NCBI GenBank assembly: GCA_945288535.1
Contig: CALYQQ010000011.1
Location: 1-64,000, forward strand
DNA: 64,000 bases
Origin: an uncultured Enterobacterales bacterium
Lineage (GTDB): Bacteria > Pseudomonadota > Gammaproteobacteria > Enterobacterales > CALYQQ01
Reading direction: 5' to 3'
Both the position numbers and the translations under genes were made by a program. Shown piece after piece: positions 55,509-64,000 of this stretch (positions within the stretch are counted from its first letter, which is position 1; each line of letters opens with the position of its first letter). The notes beneath the pieces were generated by a model, which was not told where the DNA came from, did no database searches, and was given only the letters and a program-made list of their open reading frames with translations.

Positions 55509-56668
55509 ATGGATCGTCGTAATTTATTAAAGTCATCTGGACTATTACTTGGCAGTATTACTGCTAATCTACTGATTTCAATCAGTCTCGTCACGCAAAA
55601 GGAAAACTATTCATCCTATCACTGCGACAAAAAATAGGCCTATTTTGTTAACCTTTAATGAGAATTCGTTAGGTATGTTACCTAAGGCATTCCAAGCGGT
55701 TATTAAAGATTTAGCTAATTCTTTTCATTATCCTGATCAAGAATGTAAAATGTTACTGAATACTCTAGCCGAAACGTATAAAGTAATGTCAGAATAAATT
55801 ACACTTGGTAATATGTTCATCAGAAACAATTCAGGCCACAATTCAAGCGATTATCCTAAAATATTAGAGAAAAGAAAAAATATACAATTAGTTGTGCCAG
55901 AGCCTACGTTTAATTATGCTGAATTATATGCAAAACCACTTGACATCACGATTTGTAAAGTGCCTCTTCCATTAAAAATGAAATTTGATTTATGTGCAAT
56001 GCAAAATCAAATTGAGTATTTTAATGATCTATCACTTGTTTATTTATATCATCGTAATAATCCCACGGCTATAATTACACATTCAAATCAATTAGATAAC
56101 TGGATCGCACAATTACGCAAAAACAGATTTTTTCTGATTAATGAGGCTTATACGGAATACGTTGACAGTCCAAATGTTAAAAGTACTATTAAATTAATTG
56201 TTGTAGAACATCAAAATATTATAATTATGCGGACTCTTTCGAAGATTTATGCCTTAGCAGTTTTACGCATTGGCTATGGTATTGTTCATCCAGAAACAAT
56301 TGCTAATATTGAATCCTTTATTTCTACTGATAATATAAATTATGCTAAAGCAACTACCACTTTAATATCCTTAAAAGACACGACTTTTCTTACGTTAAAT
56401 CGTGACTCAAAATTCATTTCCCAAAATATTATTACGACAATATTACAAGAATTGAATATAGATTATCCCCATCACAAATTAACTTTCTTTTTCATAGAAT
56501 TAAAAAAGAAGTAAAAACGTATCAAGAATATATGAAATATCATCATATCTATGTGGGGCTGAATTTCCACCTGTTGCATCCTAGTGTCGTCTCACGTCAG
56601 GTAATCCTGAAAAAATGCTTACGTTTGTTAATGTGCTAAAACAGATACGTACTGATGGGTTAATTTAA
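55509..56668 (+). pseudogene. Tat-exported PLP-dependent aminotransferase (HisC-like), multiple frameshifts and stops
   Basis: MDRRNLLKSSGLLLGSITANLL twin-arginine signal, then broken frames: RPILLTFNENSLGMLPKAFQAVIKDL; VVPEPTFNYAELYAKPL...NNPTAIIT...LINEAYTEYVD...RTLSKIYALAVLRIGYG; tail VKTYQEYMKYHHIYVG / EFPPV / RLTSGNPEKMLTFVNVLKQIRTDGLI*. Confidence 0.9.
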
Positions 56669-56766
56669 TTTTACTTAATAATGATAATCGGATTGATAAC
56701 CGATTATCATTATGCCTATTTTCCTTTAAATTTTATTAAGCTAAATGTGTGTCTTAATAAGAAATC

Positions 56767-58032
56767 TTATTGAGGTAAATACGGCTTTAATTGCGTTAGC
56801 AATCGTGCTAAAGCACCCTGATTTTGGTGCAATACTTCAGATGCAGCATGACCAATTTGTTGGCGGTGCTGACTATCATTGAGTAATTCTTTAATACAAT
56901 TTACTAGTGTGCTCTCATCAGTAACGGTAATTAATGCCCCAGCTTGTGTTAGCTTATTACAAATATCTTTAAAATTAAACGTATGAGGCCCCATTAAGAC
57001 AGGGATAGCATGTGCTGCTGGCTCTAGTGGATTATGCCCCCCTCGCTCAATCAAGCTACCGCCAACAAAGGCTAAATCACTTATTCCGTAAAATAGCATT
57101 AATTCCCCCATAGTATCGGCTACCACAACTTGAGTTGAACTATTAGGGATTTGACCACTTGTTCGCGTAATATAACTAAATGACATTTTATTAACTAACT
57201 GACATACTTGAGAAAAACGTTCAGGATGGCGTGGTGCCAGTATCAACAGTAAGTCAGGATAAGTTTGTAATAGCTTTTTATGCGATTGTAATATTATTTG
57301 GTCTTCACCTTCATGCGTACTCGCTGCTATCCATACAGGACGATGATGTGCCCATTGTCGACGTAAAGTTACTGCTTTAGCCGCTAAACCTGGGGTGACG
57401 GCAATATCAAATTTAATACTTCCCATCACCACCAAATGAGACCGTTTAACGCCAAGAGATTTAAATTGTTCACCATCTTCTTCTGTTTGGACAGCAATAA
57501 GCGTGATACGCTGCAGTATGGATTGGATCATTTTTCCTAATTTTCGGTAGCCTTGTGCAGAACGTTCTGATAAGCGCGCATTAGCGATGACCAGAGGTAT
57601 ATTATGCTTATGTAGATAAGTAATCATATTTGGCCATAATTCAGTTTCCATAACGATAACTAAACAAGGTTGCACATGGCAAAAAAAACGATGCAATGCA
57701 CAAGGAAGATCATAAGGCAAATAGACATGATTAATACCGTTGCCAAATGCTGACCGAACACGTTCAGAGCCAGTCGGTGTCATTGTCGTGACGGTAATAG
57801 AGATATCTGGATAATAGTAACGTAATGCTCGAACCAATGGAATTGCTGCCAATGTTTCCCCAACAGAAACAGAATGTAATAGAATACCGCCTGGAGATAC
57901 TTTACCTTTACAAAAACCGTAACGTTCAAGGATCCGCTTGCGATAAGCGGGGGCTTTCCTGCTACGCCATAATAAACGGCCCCAAATAGCAGGTTGAATT
58001 AAATAAAGTAATAAAGTGTATAAAAATTGCAT
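56767..58032 (-). CDS. waaA: 3-deoxy-D-manno-octulosonic acid (Kdo) transferase
   Basis: ILLHSVSVGETLAAIPLVRAL, VMETELWPNMI, SLIERGGHNPLEPAAHAIPVLMGPHTFNF. Confidence 0.96.
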   Translation of the reverse strand: MQFLYTLLLYLIQPAIWGRLLWRSRKAPAYRKRILERYGFCKGKVSPGGILLHSVSVGETLAAIPLVRALRYYYPDISITVTTMTPTGSERVRSAFGNGINHVYLPYDLPCALHRFFCHVQPCLVIVMETELWPNMITYLHKHNIPLVIANARLSERSAQGYRKLGKMIQSILQRITLIAVQTEEDGEQFKSLGVKRSHLVVMGSIKFDIAVTPGLAAKAVTLRRQWAHHRPVWIAASTHEGEDQIILQSHKKLLQTYPDLLLILAPRHPERFSQVCQLVNKMSFSYITRTSGQIPNSSTQVVVADTMGELMLFYGISDLAFVGGSLIERGGHNPLEPAAHAIPVLMGPHTFNFKDICNKLTQAGALITVTDESTLVNCIKELLNDSQHRQQIGHAASEVLHQNQGALARLLTQLKPYLPQ

Positions 58033-58277
58033 TAAACGTTTCTTAGCAAAAATAATCTCATTTTAACACATACTACAGTATAATCGACTAATGAATATGA
58101 ACCATTATTTTACTTGTAAAAATTTTAAGTAACAGTATAAACGTAATTTTCATCTTTCTGGAAAATTCCTGACTGTATAAGGTTTATCTATCACCATAAT
58201 GCTATACTGTAACAAATTAAATAACAATCTTTTCAATTCATCATTATAGAATTATTTATTAAGGGTATGGAATTATA

Positions 58278-59519
58278 ATGCCAGTTGCATCGACTAACTT
58301 AACTCTTGCCAGAATAGCTGTTTTTCTTCCATTAATCACAGCATTTCTATTGGGTTTTTCATTACCAGTTTCAATTGTATTACTCAATGCAGTAACAATA
58401 TTGGTAGTTTTATCTATTATATTTAATTATAAAATTTTTCTAACAACATTAACGGCAGTATTAAAACAACCTATTTGCTATTTGCCATTATTAATGTTTA
58501 TGTTATTGCTCATTTCACTTTTTTATTCAGATAATCAATCAGCAAAGATTATGTTATCTAAATATAGAAAATTAGTTTATATCTTACCTCTTATCTCTTT
58601 TTTTCTGATCAATACAAAATTACGTGCAGCAACCATAAAAGGTTTTTTAATTGCGAATACCCTTATTCTTAGCTTATCAATTATAGCCAGTCTAAATTGG
58701 TTTAATGTTTTTAATATCCGTCCCGAAAATCCAACCGTTTTTCGCTTGCATATTACACAAAATTTCTTTATGTCAATTAGTTGTTTGTTTTGGCTAATAC
58801 TAGCAAAACAAACACAGGGTTGTCAGCGTTATATTTATTTACTACTTGTTATTTTGGGTCTTTATGATGTGCTGTTTTTAGTAAATGGCCGCATTGGTTA
58901 TTTGACTATTTTGGTCGGAATGGTAACTTACTTATGGCTAACATTAAAAAATAATCAACGAGTTGCTTTATTAATTACCACTGCCATTCTTATATTATCA
59001 ATTGCTATATTACCAAATAAAGCAAAAGATAGAATTACTCTCGGCATAAACGAAATCCATACCTGCGCATTAAGTATACATCATAATAATATTAATGGAG
59101 ATTCATGTAATACGTCCATGGGAGCCAGAACTGAATTTATCTATATAGCATTGAAAAAAATTATTGCGTCCCCTGTTATTGGTCATGGTGCCGGTGGATT
59201 TACATATCATAATGAGAAAACGAATCAACTACATGTCAATCCTCATAACGAATATTTAATGCAAACAGTGCAATCGGGTCTCATTGGTTTAATGCTATTT
59301 TTAGCCTGGGTTGGTGTTATGTATCGTGCCAGTTTTCAATTTACAGGCGATGAGAAAGCCCTCTTTATATCATTAATCACTGCTTATATGGCTGGCAATT
59401 TATTTAACTCATTTATACTTGACCATGCTGAAGGTTTTGGTTTTATGATGTTAGCGGCTACACTAGCCACTCATCAATTAAGAAACCAGGTATCATCCGC
59501 AAATAGACGAGATAAATAA
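58278..59519 (+). CDS. waaL: O-antigen ligase family protein (WaaL-like)
   Basis: About 10 TM segments; GHGAGGFTYH...VNPHNEYLMQTVQSGLIGLMLFLAW motif; located in waa cluster. Confidence 0.85.
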   Translation: MPVASTNLTLARIAVFLPLITAFLLGFSLPVSIVLLNAVTILVVLSIIFNYKIFLTTLTAVLKQPICYLPLLMFMLLLISLFYSDNQSAKIMLSKYRKLVYILPLISFFLINTKLRAATIKGFLIANTLILSLSIIASLNWFNVFNIRPENPTVFRLHITQNFFMSISCLFWLILAKQTQGCQRYIYLLLVILGLYDVLFLVNGRIGYLTILVGMVTYLWLTLKNNQRVALLITTAILILSIAILPNKAKDRITLGINEIHTCALSIHHNNINGDSCNTSMGARTEFIYIALKKIIASPVIGHGAGGFTYHNEKTNQLHVNPHNEYLMQTVQSGLIGLMLFLAWVGVMYRASFQFTGDEKALFISLITAYMAGNLFNSFILDHAEGFGFMMLAATLATHQLRNQVSSANRRDK

Positions 59520-59560
59520 AATAAACATGTCTTAAATTAAGTGAACTACATAAGTAATAA

Positions 59561-59598
59561 CCCCTTAATAAAGTTTAATTAAAACGTATTAAGGGGGA
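59561..59598. terminator. Possible terminator between convergent waaL and waaC
   Basis: CCCCTTAATA ... TATTAAGGGG inverted repeat, poor T-tract. Confidence 0.45.
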
Positions 59599-59625
59599 TA
59601 ATAATACTTTAGCCTATTTCGATAG

Positions 59626-60606
59626 TTACTCATTCACTAAAATATGGTTACCAATTTTCTCAAATACGAGTTCAGGCTTGATACTAGCCATTTTACCGTT
59701 AGGTGATAATAAGCTTAACTGATGTTTACCATAACCACCAATAAGTCCTGGGTTGGTTGGACCATAAAGTGTTATATTCGGTTTATCAAGTGCTGCTGTT
59801 AAATGACTTAATCCAGTATCGACTGAAACAACACCTAATGCATTTGTAATCAACTCTGCGATGTTTGATAAAGTGAGTTTATCCATTACGCTCACATAAG
59901 ATAATCCTTCAGCAAGACGTAGGGCCCTAGCATGTTCTGATTCGGTTCCCCAAGGTAATTTTATCTGCAATCCCGAACTCTTCATCATTAATAATAAAGC
60001 ACGCCAATAGTGTTCTGGCCAATGTTTATTATCTCGGGTAGTAGAATGTAAAAAAATTAGATAATTGCTTACCTTTTCATTCGGTTGCTTAATAAAATGA
60101 GTTGCAATTGCATAATCACCCTGTGCATTCGGATATTTATAACCAAGACTCATAGCAAAAAGCTGTCTTATGCGTTCAACGGCATGTTGTTGTTTATCTA
60201 CATTATGACGAACTTGATAAAACAGGCTTGCTAATGGCTCTCTAGCACTATGCCAATCTAAACCATGGCGAATACCATGTGCTTTTCTCGCAACAAAAAC
60301 AGCACTTTTTAATAGTCCTTGAGCGTCAATCACCGCATCATAATGTCTTTCTTGTAACTGATGATAAAACTGCTTGCGTTGCAATATATGTTGTTGGCTA
60401 AACCATCGTTTTCGCCAACGGCGTAAAGCGACGGGAAAAACACGTGTTACAGCAGGATGCCAAGTTGGGATTTGTGAAAAATTTTCTTCAACAACCCAAT
60501 CAAATTTAATATTTGGCAATACCTTCATTGCATCGGTCAACGCGGGTAATGTATGTAATACATCTCCCATTGATGATGTTTTTACAATTAATACATGACG
60601 ATTCAC
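59626..60606 (-). CDS. waaC: Lipopolysaccharide heptosyltransferase I
   Basis: VLIVKTSSMGDVLHTLPALTDAMK; VSVDTGLSHLTAALDKPNITLYGPTNPGLIGGYG. Confidence 0.96.
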   Translation of the reverse strand: MNRHVLIVKTSSMGDVLHTLPALTDAMKVLPNIKFDWVVEENFSQIPTWHPAVTRVFPVALRRWRKRWFSQQHILQRKQFYHQLQERHYDAVIDAQGLLKSAVFVARKAHGIRHGLDWHSAREPLASLFYQVRHNVDKQQHAVERIRQLFAMSLGYKYPNAQGDYAIATHFIKQPNEKVSNYLIFLHSTTRDNKHWPEHYWRALLLMMKSSGLQIKLPWGTESEHARALRLAEGLSYVSVMDKLTLSNIAELITNALGVVSVDTGLSHLTAALDKPNITLYGPTNPGLIGGYGKHQLSLLSPNGKMASIKPELVFEKIGNHILVNE

Positions 60607-61655
60607 AATGATTTCGCCTTATTTGTTAACAATACTCTTAATTCTTCTATTACCCGTTCAGGCTGAATATCGACTAAACTTTGATGGTACCCAGCCTGTG
60701 TATTACCTTTACGAATTTTATAATATCCCTTTATAAGACGAATAACGACAGCATGTTGAGAAAGAGGTGGCGTAAAATCAGGGCTGGTGGGACCATATAG
60801 TGCAACCAAAGGTTTATCTAGCGCTGCGGCGATATGCATAAGACCAGAATCATTACTTACTACTGCGTGACATCCCGCCAACATGATCACCGCTTCATCA
60901 AGTGTCGTTTTACCAGAAAGATTCTGGCAATAGACTAATTCTTCGGGCATCAGCATTTGACAAATTTCGTCTCCTGCTTGTTGATCTTTAGCTGAACCGA
61001 ATAATATGATTTGGAAACCTTCACTAATGAGTTTTTTAGCAAGCGTTGCATAATGATAATGAGGCCAACGTTTCGCAGGACCAAATTCAGCGCCATGACA
61101 AAAACCAATAACTGGACGACAACTATTGAGAGCAAATCGCTCAAATAACGTAGTAATTTCTTGTTGTGAAACATTAAATTGAGGATTTAATAATGGCTTA
61201 GGTAAATCCGCTGCACTAGTTATTTTCCGTTTATCATAAGCAAGAGCAATATAACGTTGGATCATAAGCGGAAACAGTTGTTTATCAAGGAAACGCATAT
61301 CATTGATTAACCCATAACGCATTTCACCACGCCATCCAGTCCGTTTAGGAATACGAGCCCAAAAAGGAACCAATGCAGATTTAAAGGAATTTGGTAAAAT
61401 AATTGCTTGCTGATAATTAGCTTGGCGCAAAGAAAGACCTAATCGATAACGTTCTTTTAGTGCTAATGCACCATGGCCTAATGGCATTGCAATAGCATTA
61501 TTAACTTCCGGCATTCGTGATAACAGAGGACGACACCATGCTGGTGCCATAACATCGATGGTTATATCGGAATATTCCGCTTTAAGTGTCCGATATAATC
61601 CTTGAGACATCATCATATCGCCAACCCATGATGGTCCGATGACCAATATTTTCAT
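60603..61655 (-). CDS. waaF: Lipopolysaccharide heptosyltransferase II
   Basis: MKILVIGPSWVGDMMMSQGLYRTLK; CHAVVSNDSGLMHIAAALDKPLVALYGPTSPDFTPPL. Confidence 0.97.
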   Translation of the reverse strand: MKILVIGPSWVGDMMMSQGLYRTLKAEYSDITIDVMAPAWCRPLLSRMPEVNNAIAMPLGHGALALKERYRLGLSLRQANYQQAIILPNSFKSALVPFWARIPKRTGWRGEMRYGLINDMRFLDKQLFPLMIQRYIALAYDKRKITSAADLPKPLLNPQFNVSQQEITTLFERFALNSCRPVIGFCHGAEFGPAKRWPHYHYATLAKKLISEGFQIILFGSAKDQQAGDEICQMLMPEELVYCQNLSGKTTLDEAVIMLAGCHAVVSNDSGLMHIAAALDKPLVALYGPTSPDFTPPLSQHAVVIRLIKGYYKIRKGNTQAGYHQSLVDIQPERVIEELRVLLTNKAKSL

Positions 61656-61736
61656 TCTGTTTTCTCCAACTTCAGAGCAACCGGATCGCTTAATCAGGCG
61701 TAAATACTAAAATGTGTTGCCATATAAACCCACGAT

Positions 61737-62678
61737 CTAGATAGACATACTTTCTTTATTTAACCAATGTAGGTATTCTGAAACACCTTCAGCAACTGTT
61801 TTAAATGGTTTATCATAACCTGCCGCAGTTACTTTGTTCATATCAGCTTGAGTAAAAGATTGATAATGTCCTTTTAGATGTTCTGGAAAAGGAATATACT
61901 CGATAACGCCTTTTTTATGATAATTAATTACTGCATCCGCAACTGCCTGAAAAGATTCTGCTCGCCCTGTACCGCAATTAAATATGCCTGAAATACCTTT
62001 TTTCCAAAACCAAAGGTTAACTTGAGCAACATCGCCTACATAGATAAAATCGCGCCGAAAGTGTTCACTTCCCGCAAATAATTTTGGATTTTCACCTTTA
62101 TTTATTTGATTATTAAGGTGGAAGGCAACACTCGCCATACTTCCTTTGTGATTTTCTCGTGGTCCATATACATTAAAATAACGGAAACCACATACTTGAG
62201 AGTCAATTTCTGGCAGCAGTTTACGTACGTATTGATCAAATAAAAATTTGGAATAGCCATAGACATTTAAAGGCTTTTCATATTGACGTTCTTCTACAAA
62301 ATTATTATCACGTCCACCATACGTTGCAGCCGATGATGCATAAAGGAAAGGAATACGACGTTCCAAACAATAATGTAGTACTTCTTTGGAATACTGATAG
62401 TTATTATCCATCATATATTTACCATCCCACTCTGTTGTCGCAGAGCAAGCACCTTCATGGAATATTGCGTCAATATCCCCCAGCGGATCTCCAGCAATAA
62501 CGCTCATGAGAAACTCTTCTTTATCCATGTAATCGCTAATATCTAAATCAGCTAAATTAGAAAATTTAGTACCATCTTTAAGATTATCAACAACTAAAAT
62601 ATCCTGGTACCCTTGCTCATTAAGTGCTTTGATAATGTTACTGCCGATCATTCCGGCTCCGCCAGTTACTATAATCAT
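61737..62678 (-). CDS. hldD: ADP-L-glycero-D-manno-heptose 6-epimerase
   Basis: [33 protein letters not shown]. Confidence 0.98.
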   Translation of the reverse strand: MIIVTGGAGMIGSNIIKALNEQGYQDILVVDNLKDGTKFSNLADLDISDYMDKEEFLMSVIAGDPLGDIDAIFHEGACSATTEWDGKYMMDNNYQYSKEVLHYCLERRIPFLYASSAATYGGRDNNFVEERQYEKPLNVYGYSKFLFDQYVRKLLPEIDSQVCGFRYFNVYGPRENHKGSMASVAFHLNNQINKGENPKLFAGSEHFRRDFIYVGDVAQVNLWFWKKGISGIFNCGTGRAESFQAVADAVINYHKKGVIEYIPFPEHLKGHYQSFTQADMNKVTAAGYDKPFKTVAEGVSEYLHWLNKESMSI

Positions 62679-62878
62679 AAGATCCCCTTTTATTTATTCA
62701 TTAACGTAATTAAATGCCTCAAACGATAGAATAAAAACACATATTCTCATAACGTTACAACATTCTATGCGATAACTTATTGCTTAGTTCTATTATCTTA
62801 CGTTATACCCACTTAACATATGCTTATATCATGATTAGTGATTAGAAATAGTTAATTGTTATACACAGTAATTAATTA

Positions 62879-63964
62879 TCAATTTAATGATTGATTGCTC
62901 TGTAACAAATTAGCACGTTCATTTTGACTCGGTTCTATTTTAGAAAAAAGTACAGATTTTTTATTTTGCAAGAGCAAATATTGTATTGGTACAGGGAATA
63001 ATGATAATGACATTTGCAATTTTTGTTGATGTGTCAATGTATTTATAGACTTTGTTGGTTGGCCTGATAACGATTGTACAGATGTCGTATTACTTTCATC
63101 AATATTATTTAAGAAAATACGTTCGTTCTTTACCTTCTCTGTACTAAGCCTATTTTTCTTAAATTCGTTTGCTTCTAATTCTATTACAGCTATTGTATCT
63201 GTAGTGTCAACAAGCGTTCCATCATGCGCTTTTTCAGCTATTTTTTTTGTTTGTGTGAGCAATGCACTTGGAGTAACTAATGTTATATCAGCAGGCAATG
63301 TCGCTATTTCTTGTTGAAGAATTAATGCTGTTTCGGGATGAGGGTGGCCAATGACAACAACAAAACCTTTTTTGCGTGCAATATCAATAGCAATATTAAA
63401 TTGCCGGCGAATAGCATGCAAATTAATGTCATGATCAAGAAAAATATGCCGCTGTAGTGCCGGAACCCCTGATGCTAATGCGATTTGATAGCCTTTGCTT
63501 TTAGCAGATGTCATACTGTCGATAAAATAATAATCAGTCTGCTTTAGAACATTCATAACACGTTGCATCGCTGCACTATTTGCAGTCATCGCACTTCCCA
63601 TATGATTATTTATTCCTTTAGCATGGGGAATCTTTTTTATTGCCCGTTGTATGATTTTTTCTATTTCTTCTTGTCCCATCGAAGGTAGCAATGTATTTCG
63701 CTCAAGATTCTGTCGAGAAATAGGCGCCATCGGTAAATGGATTAAAATTTCCCTATCTTGTTGATATGCTTTCTTTGCCATTTCTAGACCATGCGGAGAG
63801 TCGGGTAGAATCGATATTGATATATTAGGTGATAACATCAAAATTTGGCTTTCTATTTTGTGTCGGTAACCAAAATCATCAATAACTATTGCCATTTGGC
63901 CTGCATAACTCATAGGCAACCATAGCAAACAACTTAAACTAATCAGCAAGCGACAAATGCGCAC
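62879..63964 (-). CDS. yibQ: Divergent polysaccharide deacetylase family protein (YibQ-like)
   Basis: Signal peptide; AIVIDDFGYRHK, ILPDSPHGLEMAKKAYQQDREILIHLPMAP, GINNHMGSAMT. Confidence 0.9.
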   Translation of the reverse strand: MRICRLLISLSCLLWLPMSYAGQMAIVIDDFGYRHKIESQILMLSPNISISILPDSPHGLEMAKKAYQQDREILIHLPMAPISRQNLERNTLLPSMGQEEIEKIIQRAIKKIPHAKGINNHMGSAMTANSAAMQRVMNVLKQTDYYFIDSMTSAKSKGYQIALASGVPALQRHIFLDHDINLHAIRRQFNIAIDIARKKGFVVVIGHPHPETALILQQEIATLPADITLVTPSALLTQTKKIAEKAHDGTLVDTTDTIAVIELEANEFKKNRLSTEKVKNERIFLNNIDESNTTSVQSLSGQPTKSINTLTHQQKLQMSLSLFPVPIQYLLLQNKKSVLFSKIEPSQNERANLLQSNQSLN

Positions 63965-64000
63965 GATTTCTCCTTACAACACAAAACGATTTTTCTACTG

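Overview
This looks like a 64 kb chromosomal segment from a low-GC Enterobacterales bacterium. Gene content and order resemble E. coli, Providencia and Arsenophonus, but I cannot name the species from sequence alone. Most of the window is conserved housekeeping sequence: tRNA-Gly/orn/rsgA/psd/mscM; epmA/frdABCD/gdx(sugE)/efp/epmB; pmbA(tldE)/darP; a barnase-barstar pair; tldD/yhdP/rng/maf/mreDCB/csrD; aroQ/accBC/yhdT/panF/prmA/dusB/fis; a YjcE-type Na+/H+ antiporter; a FepA/CirA-type TonB receptor; tyrB; fruBKA with Cra operators; and an LPS-core block waaA/waaL/waaC/waaF/hldD plus yibQ. The genome shows AT-biased erosion. There is a decayed Rhs C-terminal toxin plus a frameshifted two-TM immunity-like ORF at the left edge, a broken Tat-exported aminotransferase, and long AT-rich spacers where E. 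coli relatives carry genes. I found no clear new multi-gene system. The best leads are the decayed Rhs polymorphic toxin/immunity module (predicted catalytic Cys codon mutated and followed by a stop), an apparently catalytically intact membrane-anchored or exported barnase with its barstar, a three-segment mutually exclusive hairpin (attenuator-like) between psd and mscM, a possible degenerate guanidine-II element upstream of gdx, and a periplasmic DUF4432-like protein beside the fructose operon. No CRISPR array, intact IS element or prophage was recognised.
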